Below, in pieces: positions 35,401 to 47,787 of a DNA stretch of 64,000 nucleotides (position 1 is the first letter of the stretch; each line of letters begins with the position of its first letter). The notes under the pieces were generated by a model, which worked only from the letters and a program-made list of their open reading frames with translations, was not told where the DNA came from and did no database searches. Origin of the DNA: Phallus indusiatus (lineage: Eukaryota > Basidiomycota > Agaricomycetes > Phallales > Phallaceae); assembly GCA_027605045.1 (NCBI GenBank), contig JAQFWX010000038.1, positions 372,001 through 436,000 of the forward strand, written 5' to 3'. The position numbers and the translations under genes are program-made.

Positions 35401-36049
35401 AATTTAAAAAGAAATATGTAGAATTAGAAGGCTAAGTAAGATAGGTTTGAGAAGAGGGGAAAGGTTATATTACGAAGATGGAAGAGAAACAGGAGAATTT
35501 ATATAAAGAGGAAAGGGATGTTTAGCACAGGTCCAGTGATCCATGGGCATCATTGACCGGGGGTCTTCCAGCTCAGCCTTCGGTGTCATTAATCAACGTA
35601 CATCCATACATAATTGTCAACGCTCCCGGTCATAAGTTCCATAAAATAAAACGCTCACAGGACCTTGGCCATATGGTAAACTGAACATTACTAGTAATCG
35701 CACCGACGACGCGTGCGGTGTCGGGCTACCTATGCCAATTGGATTCATGCTATATCATTGGAAGGGTCAGACCTGAATCGGTCACAATAATCATGACTAC
35801 GTATGGACTATAACGAACTGTAACAGCGATCATAAATCTTCACTTCCAAAAAGACTTTTGGTATCACGAATGTTTTCTTCTAAACGTCGTTAGGATCTTC
35901 AGCTTTCATATAAAAAATACAACACATCGTCGCTCGCATTAAATACAAAAGTATATTACTGAAATGACTTCAAAGCATGTCCCGACTTATAAGAAGCGCC
36001 CACGAGTTCCTGATACTACTAATGTCATACGGCCACAACCACAATTCCT
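35401..36049. other. Promoter of the 255-aa membrane protein and 3' flank of the next gene
   Basis: Apart from the TATA box at 35498-35507 no element is recognised. Confidence 0.45.
35498..35507 (-). promoter_or_regulatory. Putative TATA box for the gene at 34633-35400
   Basis: TTTATATAAA (palindromic), about 100 bp upstream of the ATG on the minus strand. Confidence 0.4.
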
Positions 36050-37318
36050 TCATGATTGAGAGTTTTTACTGTGATCAAAGTTTACCGGTAGATGGGTGGT
36101 ATCAGGGGGAAGAGGAAAATCAGCGGTGAGTCGCTGAAAAAGCGTGTTGGTCATTGAGGAACGTGATGATATATTCCCAAACGCGTATAACGAAGAGGAC
36201 GTGAAAGGAGTGGTGAGGGCTAACCCTATCGGGCCATCTGTCTCGGATCGCATAGAAGTGTGACCAGAAGAAGATTGGGTTGAAACCCTTTTATTGTTCG
36301 TATCGTCCTCGAATTGAAGGGGCGGGGAATCGATGGCTCTGATGAGGTCGGCCATTGCTCTAGCCTCTTGTGAGCGAGTACGAGTTACTGCAGGAGGTGG
36401 GGGTGAAGGCAGTATTTCTGACGAAAGCTTGTTTAGCCTGACTATTTGTGCAGGATTTCTGCTAAGACTTGACCGAGGCTGCAATGAAGCAGGAATGGAA
36501 GAAATATTTTTCGGCTCGGACGTAACGGTGACCATGTGTGGATTGTCCGCGGTGTGACTGAGCTCGTCCGTGTCTTGGAGTGAGTCGTATACGCTAGGCG
36601 AGCTATTAGATGAGCCAGTAACGTACACTACGGGCATAATACCGGTGGTGCGCGATGTGGATGGTTGGTATGCCAGTGGAGAGGGTATCACATCCTCAAA
36701 ATATGCACTCGGGTAGTGCTGCAATTGAGGTCGGGTTGGTTGGTCGTGAGGTACTAGACTCTTCAATAATTTCCGACCATCTATTGTTTGAGAGGTGCGA
36801 AAGGGGTTAGATCGAGATTGTACTGAGACCGGTGAATCGAATAGATAGTGTGTAGGAATGGGAATCTCAAGAACCGATAGGGCATTAGAGGGCCTACTTC
36901 TCGTTGCAGTGGTAGCAAGATGGTCCGAGGACGAAGAATCTGCATTATTAAGTCTCGACCACGGCGTATACTTCATCTCTTGCACCTTCTTGCGTTGGCG
37001 ATATCTCCACAATAGAATACCGAGCACAAAAACCAGAATAAGAAATGCCGATCCTCCCACTGAGATACCCACAATAGCGCCATTGCTGAGGATAACGGAG
37101 TTGCTTCGAATGGGCGCGCTAGTTGACGATGTTACTGAAGTTGTGCTGTTGGAAGGGACGATGGCAGTAGAGGTGATTGTGGTAACGGTTGTTTCGGTAG
37201 TTGGAACAATAATGGTATTATTAGTCGATGAGGTTGTATTCCCGTTACCGGGGCAAGGATCGACGCACTTCGAATTATGAAATCGGAGAGAACGATTCGA
37301 CAAAGATCCGGGAGCCAT
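36050..37318 (-). CDS. Ser/Thr-rich single-pass membrane protein, third of three
   Basis: Starting at the ATG at 37318 the product has 422 aa. The same frame stays open to 37855, but that extension (HTITPVLLRNSGKS and so on) looks like untranslated leader, and the internal start gives a compact outer domain. That domain has a Cys pair (SKCVDPCPGNGN) and a Thr-rich stretch (TTETTVTTITSTAI). Then come one helix (GAIVGISVGGSAFLILVFVL), the stop-transfer WRYRQRKK and a tail of about 300 aa rich in Ser and Pro. The plan matches the two neighbouring genes; sequence similarity between them is not obvious. Possible wall or stress sensor by layout only. Confidence 0.7.
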   Translation of the reverse strand: MAPGSLSNRSLRFHNSKCVDPCPGNGNTTSSTNNTIIVPTTETTVTTITSTAIVPSNSTTSVTSSTSAPIRSNSVILSNGAIVGISVGGSAFLILVFVLGILLWRYRQRKKVQEMKYTPWSRLNNADSSSSDHLATTATRSRPSNALSVLEIPIPTHYLFDSPVSVQSRSNPFRTSQTIDGRKLLKSLVPHDQPTRPQLQHYPSAYFEDVIPSPLAYQPSTSRTTGIMPVVYVTGSSNSSPSVYDSLQDTDELSHTADNPHMVTVTSEPKNISSIPASLQPRSSLSRNPAQIVRLNKLSSEILPSPPPPAVTRTRSQEARAMADLIRAIDSPPLQFEDDTNNKRVSTQSSSGHTSMRSETDGPIGLALTTPFTSSSLYAFGNISSRSSMTNTLFQRLTADFPLPPDTTHLPVNFDHSKNSQS

Positions 37319-38141
37319 ACAAGAGGAAATAATCAAAAAAAAAGGAGAAACAGAAACAGCGGAAGAGCTTAGGCTAAAAAGTTTGAGAGAGAAACAAATT
37401 AAAAAGACATAAGATATCGGCGGGCTTGAAGTGAGATGATAGAAGAGAAAAGAAAAGAAAACTGGCGCATTGGGATGGAGAAAAGCGAAATCTAATTGAG
37501 CTGGAGAGCGGCACTGGCTAACCGGGGTCCCGACGCGACTGGCATCATGATGGTGATGCGCGAAGCTTGCATCTCTCCAGTGAGAGACGTGACACAAATG
37601 CACCAAGTGCCGTAAAAACTGATGGGGACTTGCCTTGTGAACGAAATGTCTAACAGTTGTCAGGGAAGACTGTTTCAGAGTGGAGCACAAGATAAGCCTG
37701 CTTTTTCCAGAGTTGCGAAGCAGTACCGGCGTTATGGTATGTACTTGTCGCAGTGACATGATCGGTTGAGCCCTAATGCAATACAATATCAGCTCAAAAG
37801 AGATGACCCGCTGCTGACAATGGTCGTATTCAGTATATTCAATAGTATGAGCCAAACCTGGCCGGTACGAAGTGGTTCACTGGTTCAAAAGAGAATGCAT
37901 GGGCCAAGCATCAAAGAAGTGATGGATTATCAGGCCACAATGTGGTAAATCTGAATAGTGAATAATGAATATTGAATTGAATTCCTGTATCGCATTGACA
38001 ATTGCTGCATCGCTATCGCCTGTGTCCTTCGCAAGTACTGGATTTTGTGGGTGTCTATGGGGCTAGCTAGCACCCACTCTCTAATGTCACACGACCAAAT
38101 ATTGTCACAAAGTGTATGTACTCAGACTCTGGCTCTCGGCC
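37319..38141. other. Divergent promoter region
   Basis: Between the third single-pass membrane protein gene (-) and the WD40-like gene (+). No specific element seen. Confidence 0.45.
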
Positions 38142-40691
38142 ATGACTAGGACATTCGACGATTCGCAACAAGGCGGGGTTCAAGAAACTCACAGCTCCAA
38201 ATTATCATCCAAGCGAAGTTTGCTGCTACCAAATCATACAGCCACCGCATATGCACGACCAACCATCCCACACTCGTACGTAATACCACATTCAACTCCA
38301 CTTGCTGCAGAACATAATAATAATATATTCCACACAATCCATCAATCTCCAGCCAACTACGACATCTTGTCACCTGTCCACAACGACGTGGTATTGTCTA
38401 CTTCGTTTCCGACAAATCAATTGTTGAGAGAGACCTACTTCATCCTCATCTGGTTCGTTCTTTGAAATACAGTGTATCACCAGAAAAGTGACGCTCTACT
38501 TTTACGGCAGCCTGCCCGGAACGTCATAAGTTTCGACTTTCATCCAACCTGTTTTTCCGCTACAACAATTCCATCAAATCCCCATGCCATACTATTTGCA
38601 GCGGGAGGCCAGCAGTCTCAATTACACATCTCACTCCATTCGTTCTCGCCCGCACCAACATCACCTCCATCCGATCCCAACTCAACTTTCTCGCCCGATT
38701 CTGTGCCTCCTCCTCCTAAGCAGCTTTGGAAGCATAATGGTACCAACTCCTGCGGAGCCCCCGAGATCGTCAATACCATCATGTTCACCCCTACGTCATT
38801 AACTGATGATACACGACGATCAGGCTCTTCAGCTTCAGATATCAGGATGGTCGTGGGTGGTAATAACAGAGCTGTCCAATTTTATGATATCATACTTCAA
38901 CCCAATACGAAAGACAGTCAAAGGATGCAGTTGTGTGGTCAGGTTATCCTCGAGACGTGTGTTAATCACGGTCTGTATCCACTTTCATCAACCGTCCATG
39001 TTCCTCATGCTCAATAACCTTTCCGTTTCTTTCCTTTATCTCTCTAAAGTTTCCATATCGCCAAACGGACGGACTCTCTTGTGTGTCGGCGATACCTCAA
39101 AAGTGTATCTCTATCATCTTTCACCAGGCAACAACGTTACATTCTTCCCAATCGCCACCTATGACTTGCCTCGACCATCTCCTCACTCATACGTTTACAC
39201 ACTCTCACCCACTACCCCACCTTACAACTTCAGGTCCATCGCTTGCTTCAGCAGTGCCTGGTCTCCAGACTGCCTCAAATTTGCCGTTGGATCACAAGAG
39301 GGCCAGTTATGCGTGTGGGACGTGCGTAGCGCATGGCCTATCTTTCAATACTGGACCCCATATCGTGTTAATCACAAGTGGAAGGAGATTAATTGGGATA
39401 GTATGATCTCTGGCTATCACGGATCCACACTCGAGGAGAATGGCCCCGACAGTGGGATCCGGAGCGTCAAATTCACTGGTGGAGAGTCGGGTCGGGAGCT
39501 TTTGCTTTGGGTCGAAGTACGCTTCTTCTCCGATTTTTTGTTCTTGAACCTTATTCTTTCTGAAATTAGCAAACTACCAACCTACATGTTATTGACGCAC
39601 GAACCTTTGACTTGACCACGCACAGTATCGTACCCTTTCCCGACCTATCGCACCTCGTACCTACAGAAGACCCTGCTCGCCCGTCATCACCAAGTCCTTC
39701 TCTAGTTGAACTATCTTCAGCTTCATCTACCGACTCCTTGGTAGAGCCTAATTCATCGAGAACAACCACAGAAACGGGAACGGGAACAGCAGCATCTGCG
39801 GCCACTACAGCCGTTACGGATACTACTAATGCCGCCCACTCCCGTCGTGCTGAAGCAGGAAGCTTCGTTCGTGTATTCACGCGCACACCGTCACCGCAGC
39901 CACATCTTCCGCCGCCGCCACAGCTACAACCACCTACTCATGAAGATCCAGCTTCTGCATCTTCACTTGCATCTGAAACTGATGCATGGTTGTCGTCTGT
40001 CTCACGCCTGTCTTCTGCGCCTTCCAACATTTCTCATATTCTGAGACCACCGGGAGATACACAACGACGACGTGAGAGATTATCACGTCAGCGCATGAGC
40101 ATCATGGAACAAATTCAACAGCGCGAAGGATCTGGTTCACCTGGACCATCTCAACCACAGCAACAACAACAACAACAACAGCCACAGCAGCAGCGCCGCG
40201 ATACTCTCAATGATGTCAGTAGCTTCCTAAGTTCCAGAAGCATGGCCCTACGGCGAGAGCGTGTCGAGGCCATGTCGGAAGCCCACAGGAATGATAGAGG
40301 GATCGTTCTATCGCGCAGTCTTCGAGCTTTGTCAAATACACGTGAAGAAATATCAGCTGAAATTAGGACATTAATTGACGATACACGTGCACGTATTGCT
40401 GCTCTGAACGGTGGAGGCGGAAGTGGGAATAACAGTGGTAATGTTGGTGGAGTAGAGTCGCCGCAGTCTCTTCGTTTGCTGGCTGAAGAGTTTGGAGTTG
40501 GGGATGTACCGAATAGTGCTGACAACATGGGCGGCGGAGCCAATACGATTATGGGACCTGTTCAGATTTCAGGTTTATGTTTGGATCCAACTGGCGGATG
40601 GGTGTATGTCGCTGGCTCAACGGGTATAGTAGAATGGCGAGTTCGAGAACGGGAAGAAGGGAGAGGTGGTGCTTCAAGCAGCTGGGTGTAA
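38142..40691 (+). CDS. WD40-like protein with DUF2415-type motif and low-complexity C-terminal region
   Basis: Exons 38142-38275, 38353-38452, 38511-38970, 39050-39516 and 39570-40691; 760 aa. Exon 2 was placed in the frame reading SQLRHLVTCPQRRGIVYFVS, which resembles the start of fungal DUF2415 proteins; the frame open through intron 1 is rejected. WD-like blades are ARNVISFDFHP, VSISPNGRTLLCVGD, CFSSAWSPDCLKFAVGSQEG followed by CVWDVR, TNLHVIDARTFDL and SGLCLDPTGGWVYVAGSTGI. The last exon inserts about 250 residues of low complexity, including a polyQ run (40159-40195) and a Gly/Asn stretch, before the final blade. Probably a beta-propeller scaffold; cellular role unknown. Intron 2 starts GTTCGT. 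Confidence 0.75.
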
Positions 40692-42182
40692 TTATGGGTT
40701 AAGGCTTGGTTGAGACTGCGGGCTTATTGTTGTTATCTCTTTTTTTTGTCCCAATTCCTTCTCGGCCTCGTCTGTGGTTGTCTCTGTCTCTGGCACGGGA
40801 ACTTGGCTCTCACAACTAGTTCTTTCCTTTTCATGAAAGACGGCATGCATCGCAAAAGAAACCCGGTTCCACGTCTCAAAAGTCAACTACATATATGGTT
40901 TGTTTTTCTCTCACTGTCGACGCCTGGTTCATGCATGCCTTCTGTTCTCCTTGTCATTTAGCTATTCCACCTCTCCCTTCTTTCATTTCCTATTGCATGA
41001 GGAAAACGGTTTTGACTACCCATTGCATAGGGCATATGTCAATACAAGTGATTTAAACGAAAATTACAATACAGTATACATATTGTCATTCGCGCGCATT
41101 GGTTAGAATATAAGTATACATACACTCCTTCACCAGCTTTACTTGTCATTGTGAATGACCACATGTCAATGACAGGTATGCATCTTTTTATCTTCAAAAA
41201 AAAAGCAGTAAACCAATCGAGAAAAGCGCAATAGGCTCATCTCGCATGCCGTAAGACGGGTGCATGCGGTAGAAAGTGGACTAATCTCAATATTATTCAG
41301 GTACAAGCGAGGAAACTATTTGAAACTTGGACAATTAAGTAATGATACAAATTAGGAAATTCCGAGGTGTCTTCGGGATTGACATATGTAATTTCACAAA
41401 AAAGAGCCGCCAAAAGGGAGATTGTTTCTCGCCGGAAAATTGATATGGCTATACTGGGGGTAATTCTCATTTCTCTGCGTGTAATACGCCTATTATATAC
41501 CCTTATATACCCTCTACCCTTCTCCCGCGAGGGTATTTATCTCCCACGGAATTATCCATGTGAAATATAGAAATCAAGTACCCACTTTGCCAGATAATAT
41601 ACCTGCGCAGCAAAATTTACAATTAGGCTCTGTAAAAGTGACTCGACCCAACTAAAACACACCGAGCGTTGAAAAGATAACAAAAAAAGTAAGAGCAGTC
41701 CCAAAGAAGAGAATAAGATAAGACAAAAAAGGTACACGATTAAGAAATAGATCCTTGGTACGCATGTTATACGTGTTCTAAACAAACAAGATTGAACTTG
41801 GTGAAAGGGTGAAAGTTTTGTTACTGTGCATATTGGGGTGTACCGTAATGCTCATAACAACACGAAAGAGGGTGATGAGGCAAATAACATTCAAACAGAC
41901 GAAAAGATAAACGTATACAGGATCAAATGTGGAGGAAATGAGACTGATCTGTAAGCAGAGATCATGAATGAGAGCAAAAAGGTGAAAGCGAGGAAAGTGA
42001 AACGGATGGTGACTGCGATGTGGGGTTTCGGATTTCCCACAATGGCCCAGACCTGTTTGTCAATTGGGACCGTCTTGTAGGAACATTGGGACTACACACA
42101 GAAGAGTAGAAGAGGCGGAGATGGGAAGATGGTACGAGAAGATGAAATGGTTGCTGATAAGTTGGAAAGCTTCAACGCATTG
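40692..42182. other. Convergent intergenic region
   Basis: About 1.5 kb between the WD40-like gene (+) and the DsbA-type gene (-). Short ORFs only; no repeat or RNA gene recognised. Confidence 0.5.
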
Positions 42183-43147
42183 CTACTGGAGGTCCTCTCC
42201 TTTCACCAGCTTTTGAAATAGCTTGAAGATAGGATACAAATCAGCGATCAATAAACCATACTAGAACACGGGTCTTACTGGGAAATAAACATCCTCAGTT
42301 TGACTCCCACTGATAGCCCATTTACCATCCAAGAGCACAAAAGGAACACCAGTGACGCCACTTTGCTGGGCAATTGCTGCCATGCGTTGCACTTCAGCTT
42401 TAAGGTCATTTGAAGAAAGGAAGTCTAGAGCCTTTAAAAGGGCAGAAAGAAGAGTTTGAGTATGAACGATACGGTTATTAGGAATTGACATGAGAAGTAC
42501 GAACTTCGGATTCAGACATTAACCCGACTTGACTGGCATAACGAGCAAGAAGATCGTTCTTAGATAGGTCCTCTCCACGTAAGTAAAGGCCTTCAAATAG
42601 GAGATTAAGCAAAGGTCTTTGAAGTTTTTCGCGGCCGGTCTTCCAGGCTAGTAGTAGCAATCGGTGACATTTGAGTGTATTGAAGATGAATCCATCTGGA
42701 GATCTGCATTGTAACACACAGGAGTCCGGTTCGGATCCAACAGCAGACAGAAGACAAGGAAAAAACGCACAGATTTATACCTAATTCTTTGCTTCGCTGG
42801 TTTACAAGGGCGGTAGCAGATTCCCATCTGTTCTCCCCATAATGTTGCTTTACAAACTCTTCCCGACCAATAATTTCGTCAGGCTTGAGTGAAGGATTCA
42901 GCAGATAGGGACGATGCTCGAATTCGAATTTGACAGGAGAGTCGGCAGGAAGTTTTAGCCTGTCGATTGCGATTTCCATAGCCCGCATGCCGAGGAAACA
43001 CCATATGCATGCCAAATCTGAGACAAAGGCGATTTTGATAGTTCGAGTGGATGTAGACGGGGGCTGTGAATATTTTCCATTAGTGATTGTTGTTGAAGCG
43101 AGGACTGGTGATGAGTCTGGGCAGCGTGTGACGGCGGCTTGAGACAT
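42183..43147 (-). CDS. DsbA-family thiol oxidoreductase-like protein (FrnE type)
   Basis: Minus-strand exons 43147-42771, 42703-42505, 42431-42279 and 42221-42183; 255 aa. A thioredoxin-fold strand (IKIAFVSDLACIWCFLGMRA) leads into the active-site region. The usual CPWC/SPWC is ACIWC here, so a two-cysteine CxxC (Cys-Ile-Trp-Cys) is kept. The helical insertion has GINLSPDGFIFNTLKCHRLL, and the cis-Pro loop is SGVTGVPFVLLDGKWAISG. This is the plan of DSBA domain proteins related to FrnE and 2-hydroxychromene-2-carboxylate isomerases. No signal peptide, so probably cytosolic; the redox partner is unknown. Intron 2 starts GTTCGT. Confidence 0.86.
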
Positions 43148-44726
43148 GGGTGCGAGGTACTGTGATTGAGTCTTCTCACTATGACGCAGATGGAAAGGCT
43201 TTAAGATGGGACGAAAGCTAAAGCCCGTAGTCTGTCAATATAAAGAGGAAATGACAGAGACGTGTGTGGGTGGGTGACAGATGGAAATGACGCTCCCAGA
43301 GGGTTGCTTTGTAACCAACGAAAAACGGGCCAAGCAAATCGGGAGAAATAAGCAGATGGGGTGAAAGTTTCCGACGACGCAGCAGGTAGCAGAGCACCGA
43401 ACCGATTGAGGGGATTGTGTGTAAAATATGTCAAAGCAATTTGTAGACGGTTTTCTTTGTTTCTGACGGGGATCCGGGAGATCAAGACATTACAGATTAT
43501 TTACGACCAGAATAAATAAAAAAGTTTTCCCCCATTGCACAAGTTGTTTGTTTGGGCGTGGCGTCTTTAGTCATACACGGCAAGCCGATTTCCCACGAGT
43601 TCATCCTAAGACACGCATGACATAACTCGACTGCTGGCGACATGTTCACGTAAGGGACAGAGACAAAAATAGAATCTGGACCTTACTAAACCATCCGAAC
43701 ATTACAAACTCGAACGGAATTACAAACGCAAATTACACATCCCGTGCACTGCATTGTGCAATCTACAATAAATATTCTCTATTGCCAGATATAGGGCACA
43801 AAGTACCCGCAAAAAATCTCGTGATAATGATAAACGTGATAAAGTGTCAAAAGTGTCAAAGATAAAGTGCTACTCCGAACCCCTCCACCATAGCTTTGGT
43901 GGGTATATCATCGAGTTTTGATTATCAATGTTACCCGCCATAAAGATGCATGGCATGCCAGACGTTTTCACACAGCGAGGGCTAAATCAGCATCAGCCAT
44001 GCAAGGTACCCTCTCAAATGAGACGCTGCCGGCTCAGGTCTTGAAGCATCCCGGCCGGTTAGGCAATATCGCAAAACGCTCCATTCAATTCTTGTCATCC
44101 ATGTGCACTAATCTACTTACGAGTTGAAACGCAAAAGTCAAGTTCAAGTCGGTACTTTTCCGCGGCGCTGACGCTCCTGGGAGTTGCGGATCTCCGAATG
44201 ATGGGGCACTTGAGGGTTAACGCCAATTCAAAACGGGCGCACAACCTTCATCTTTTGAGCGACCTCGGAAATGGGCACCTCAACTTCACAAATCTTGTAA
44301 CCAATCAATAATACAATGATAGAAATTGCTCCTGAATGTCTGAAGGTAAAAAAAAAACAATTGTATTGTGATCGGCATGTAAATCGTCAGCAAATTAGGG
44401 TATTTTCACAAACGGCTACATGGATGAAAAAAAGAGGAAACAGATATCAACAGAGCTGTGGAGAAGTAGTTTTCAAACAGAATCTGAACAAATCGAAGGT
44501 GAAAAAGAAGCATAATATCACGAGCTTGGTGAACGAAAGATTCAAAGTTCGACAAATATGGAAATTGCATACACCAACGCCGGTCTGAATCTTACACATG
44601 TCAACGTAAGGAAGATCGGAGAGTAAAAAAGGATGAAATAAAAGACGTAACAATAAAGAACGACATAGATGATATCGTGAACGAAAAACACTATTTGTCC
44701 AAAAGAAACATCTTAAAGTGGGTAGC
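43148..44726. other. Intergenic region
   Basis: Promoter of the DsbA-like gene (-) and 3' flank of the SDR-like gene (-). Short ORFs (43201-43485, 43918-44127, 44316-44588) show no motif. No RNA gene recognised. Confidence 0.5.
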
Positions 44727-46955
44727 TCAGATCCTAAGCAATCTTCCGGACTTGTTGAGTGTCACATCGGGTAAATATTCCAATATACTTTTAACGGCTT
44801 GAGCTTCCGCGATATTTGAATGCTAAAGAAAAAATGAGCCAGGTAAACGATAGTAAAAGTCTATCATCGAAAGCACACTTACAGGGTCAAGAACACCCGG
44901 CCTTTCAATTCCAACAACATTAATCGCCTGACCTCCCAAACTCATGGCATACTTGGCGATCGCAACTTGCAACGCAGAACGTGACAAAGAAAATAGCGTC
45001 TTCGGTGACGGAACAAAACTTCCGCCAGGGACCGAGCCTTGGCTATTGTAAATCGGATCCGAAGGTGTTAAGAAAATAACACAAGGGTTGGGTGGAAGAT
45101 ATACTGGAACAGGTGCCGGTGCCGGTGTAGGTTCTGTTGAGTCGACGGGGGGTGCTGGTGTAGAATCAGCAGGCAGAGGTACAGCAGCAGCGGTTTCAGC
45201 ATCGGGTTGTTTAGCTTCTCCCTCAGTGACAACTGGCTCAGTAGCAGATGGAGTCTCAATGGTGGATTGAGCGGCGGGTGCTAGTTCGGCTACAGGTTCG
45301 GATGTTTGCTCCGCCTCTGCGGGTATGGCTGGGGTTGTATCCTGGGTAACAGGAGCAGTATTGGCCTCTTCTTCTGTAGTCTTAGGAAGGGCCGATGTGT
45401 CTTTCTCCGTGTCTATCTCGGGCTTGCTTTCTGCAACTACGTCCGCTTTAGCCTCCTTAGATTCCTCAGTTTTCTCAGTCTTGTCCGTCTCCATTGGAGC
45501 GATGGCATTATTAGCTTCTTCCGTCTCCTTGACTTCAGTAGTAGCAGGTGCAGGTGCTGGTGGCGGCGGTGGGAACGGCTTTAGATACTGCAGTAGAGCA
45601 TTTGTGAACGCAATAGGGCCAACGAGATTATAACGCAACTAAAACAATTAAACGTCAAAATTTGTGAAAAATGCTCGGGAGGAAGATGAATACTAACCTC
45701 CTCTTCCAATTCAGGACCTTTGATGTCACCGATACGTATGGGGTTCTCATGCTTTGTGCCAGCGGCATGAATCACCAAATCGATCCGGCCATCTGTAAGC
45801 TCAACAATATCCTTTACAGCACTTGCGATAGACTGTCGTAATTGATTTATCAATTAATCTTACTTATAGCGTGTCGAAACTTGTACCTACCTTCGTACTC
45901 CCGATATCAACACGAACGGGTCGGACATTGTGACCATACTTAGCGCTTTCATTAACAATCGTTCTTATTTCCGCAGCCTTGTCAACGGTACGAGAAAGCG
46001 CAATGACAAATGTGTCCGGCTGGACTGCCTATATATAAATGAAGTAATTAATCCAGCCGTGTTATGAATAATGACAATTATAAGCTTATCAACTCACATA
46101 TTGTTTAACAAGCTCTAAGCCAGTGCCTTTGCTGGCTCCCGTAATCACGACAACGCGCTTTCCCTTTGCAGCACCTTTCTTGATGATTTTTACCGCAGCG
46201 GACTCAGCTTTAGGAGTAGCTACTGGCTTTGATTTGGATGCATCCCTCCGAGGACCACGGACAGCGTCACGTGCGGCACTGAAGAAAGAGGAACCACGAC
46301 GGGCAGCTGTTTTGGGCTTTTCAGTCTTTTCCTTTTCTTTTTCCTTCGACTTGGGGGTGACGGCTGCAGACTTGGCGGCTTTGACAGGCTTAGATTCTTG
46401 TGGCTTTTCCTGTTTTTCGACTACAGCAGGAGTAGCGGCAGGCTCGGGCTGTTCGGTGGTAGAAGCGGCGACAGTAGCAGCAGGTATGTCGGTGTCCGCG
46501 GCCGGGGTGGCTTCAACAGCTTTAGGGGCTTCCTCTTCTTTTGCCTTAGAGGCAGGCGTCGGAACTGGTGGGACAACATCCTTCTCTTTGGTGTGAGATC
46601 CATTCCCAGGACGAAGAATAGTTGAAAAACGGCGAATAGTCTCACGGCCAATATCGCGCGTGCGACGTGATTTCTCCTTAACAGAAGTGGTCTCGTGCTT
46701 TGTGTCAGACGTCTTTGTGGCAGGCGCGTCTTCAGTCTTTTCCTCGGCCGGTGCTGGCTCAGTAGGAGCGGGAGTCTCTTGAGCCTTTTCCGTCGTCGCT
46801 GACGCATCAACTGCGACAGGTGTTGCCATGGCCTGGCTTTCTTCTTGAGTGGTGGATTGTTCAGGTGCCGATGATGGCGCGATGGTTGAATCACCTGCAG
46901 GAGTGACCGTAGCATCGGCTGAAGAATCAGCCGGAGCTTCAGTGGTAGTAGACAT
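44727..46955 (-). CDS. SDR-fold protein with disordered N-terminus and internal acidic insertion; probable pseudoenzyme
   Basis: Minus-strand exons 46955-46098, 46028-45891, 45832-45698, 45638-44883 and 44822-44727, all phase 0; 660 aa. About 260 residues of Ala/Glu/Thr/Lys-rich low complexity precede a Rossmann fold: VVVITGASKGTGLELVKQY (TGxxxGxG), IALSRTVDKA, VRPVRVDIG, DLVIHAAGT and YNLVGPIAF. A second low-complexity block of about 150 residues (acidic, Pro/Thr-rich) then interrupts the fold. It resumes at PCVIFLTPSDP and TLFSLSRSALQVAIAKYAMS. At the usual YxxxK site the alignment reads FSLSR, so Tyr and Lys appear replaced by Phe and Arg. NAD(P) binding may persist, but dehydrogenase activity is doubtful. 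Frame upstream of the ATG is open for about 45 codons without ATG; see findings. Confidence 0.78.
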
Positions 46956-47787
46956 AGGTGCGGAGGAATCGACTACTCCGGGTTTGTTCTCCGTATCGGT
47001 AGGGGAGACTGCACTAGGCTGTGGTTTGGGAGATTCTTTTGGGGTGAAGCGCTTTGCGTATGCGGATGCGGACGAATGATAGTTGATAGACGCTTTATAG
47101 CAGCAGACATAAGTGATCAGAATTCAAAAAAAAATTTAAAGACCCGGAAAGAAAAAAAACAAGATCAACAGTTAAAGCAGAAGAAGCGGTGGAATAAAGT
47201 TAGAGGCTGTTAGAGGTGGCAAAAAGAAAGAGAAACACAGTTTCAAAGCGTAGTAGTGGCAGCGACGACGCTGTGGGCAGTTACGGCGATGGTGGTGGTA
47301 GTGAGAAAAGAGGAGACTTGGTCTTTTGCGGTGACTTGTCTTAGGCCATGAACGCCATGGACCCTCGTGGGAGCAGTCGTCATGAGACATTTTCCGGGGA
47401 ACGCCTACTTTCAAAACTCCGACATGCTTCTCTCGAAGATGCCTTTTTTATTTAAAAAAAGAAGAATCTAACGTACCGAAATCAAACGTTGTATCATATC
47501 AACTTTCAAGCTTTCCAAATCAAAATCATTACGGGATAATAGTTCAAACCAATTTTCTCGATAATATATCGAAGAGGACCCTTTTTCTGGCAAGACCCTT
47601 GGATTAAACAACGCTAAACCTTTCCATCTCTCAGACCCTATTGTCTCAAAGAACTTGTGTCAATCCTCCCATTCAATCGCTCAGCAGCTCGCGATGAAGG
47701 CTTTTACTCGCCTCGTTGACTGATGGCACCCGGTTCTTCATTTTTTTTCTATTTAATTCTCTCTCTGGGGCGATTGTCTCTCATAGT
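46956..47787. other. Divergent region with a possible N-terminal extension of the SDR-like gene
   Basis: Between the SDR-like gene (-) and the tetraspanin gene (+). The stretch 46956-47100 reads as plausible protein on the minus strand (AKRFTPKESPKPQPSAV), and an out-of-frame ATG at 47110 starts MSAAIKRLSTIIRP. The remainder is pyrimidine-rich promoter DNA. Confidence 0.4.

Noticed and set aside
37319..37855. N-terminal extension of the third single-pass membrane protein
   Set aside because: The open frame upstream lacks domain character and would put a second hydrophobic stretch before the Thr-rich part. Treated as leader sequence.
38276..38465. Continuation of the WD40-like gene's first frame through 38465
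   Set aside because: It reads through a good GTACGT donor and gives no family resemblance. Splicing 38276-38352 gives SQLRHLVTCPQRRGIVYF, which fits.
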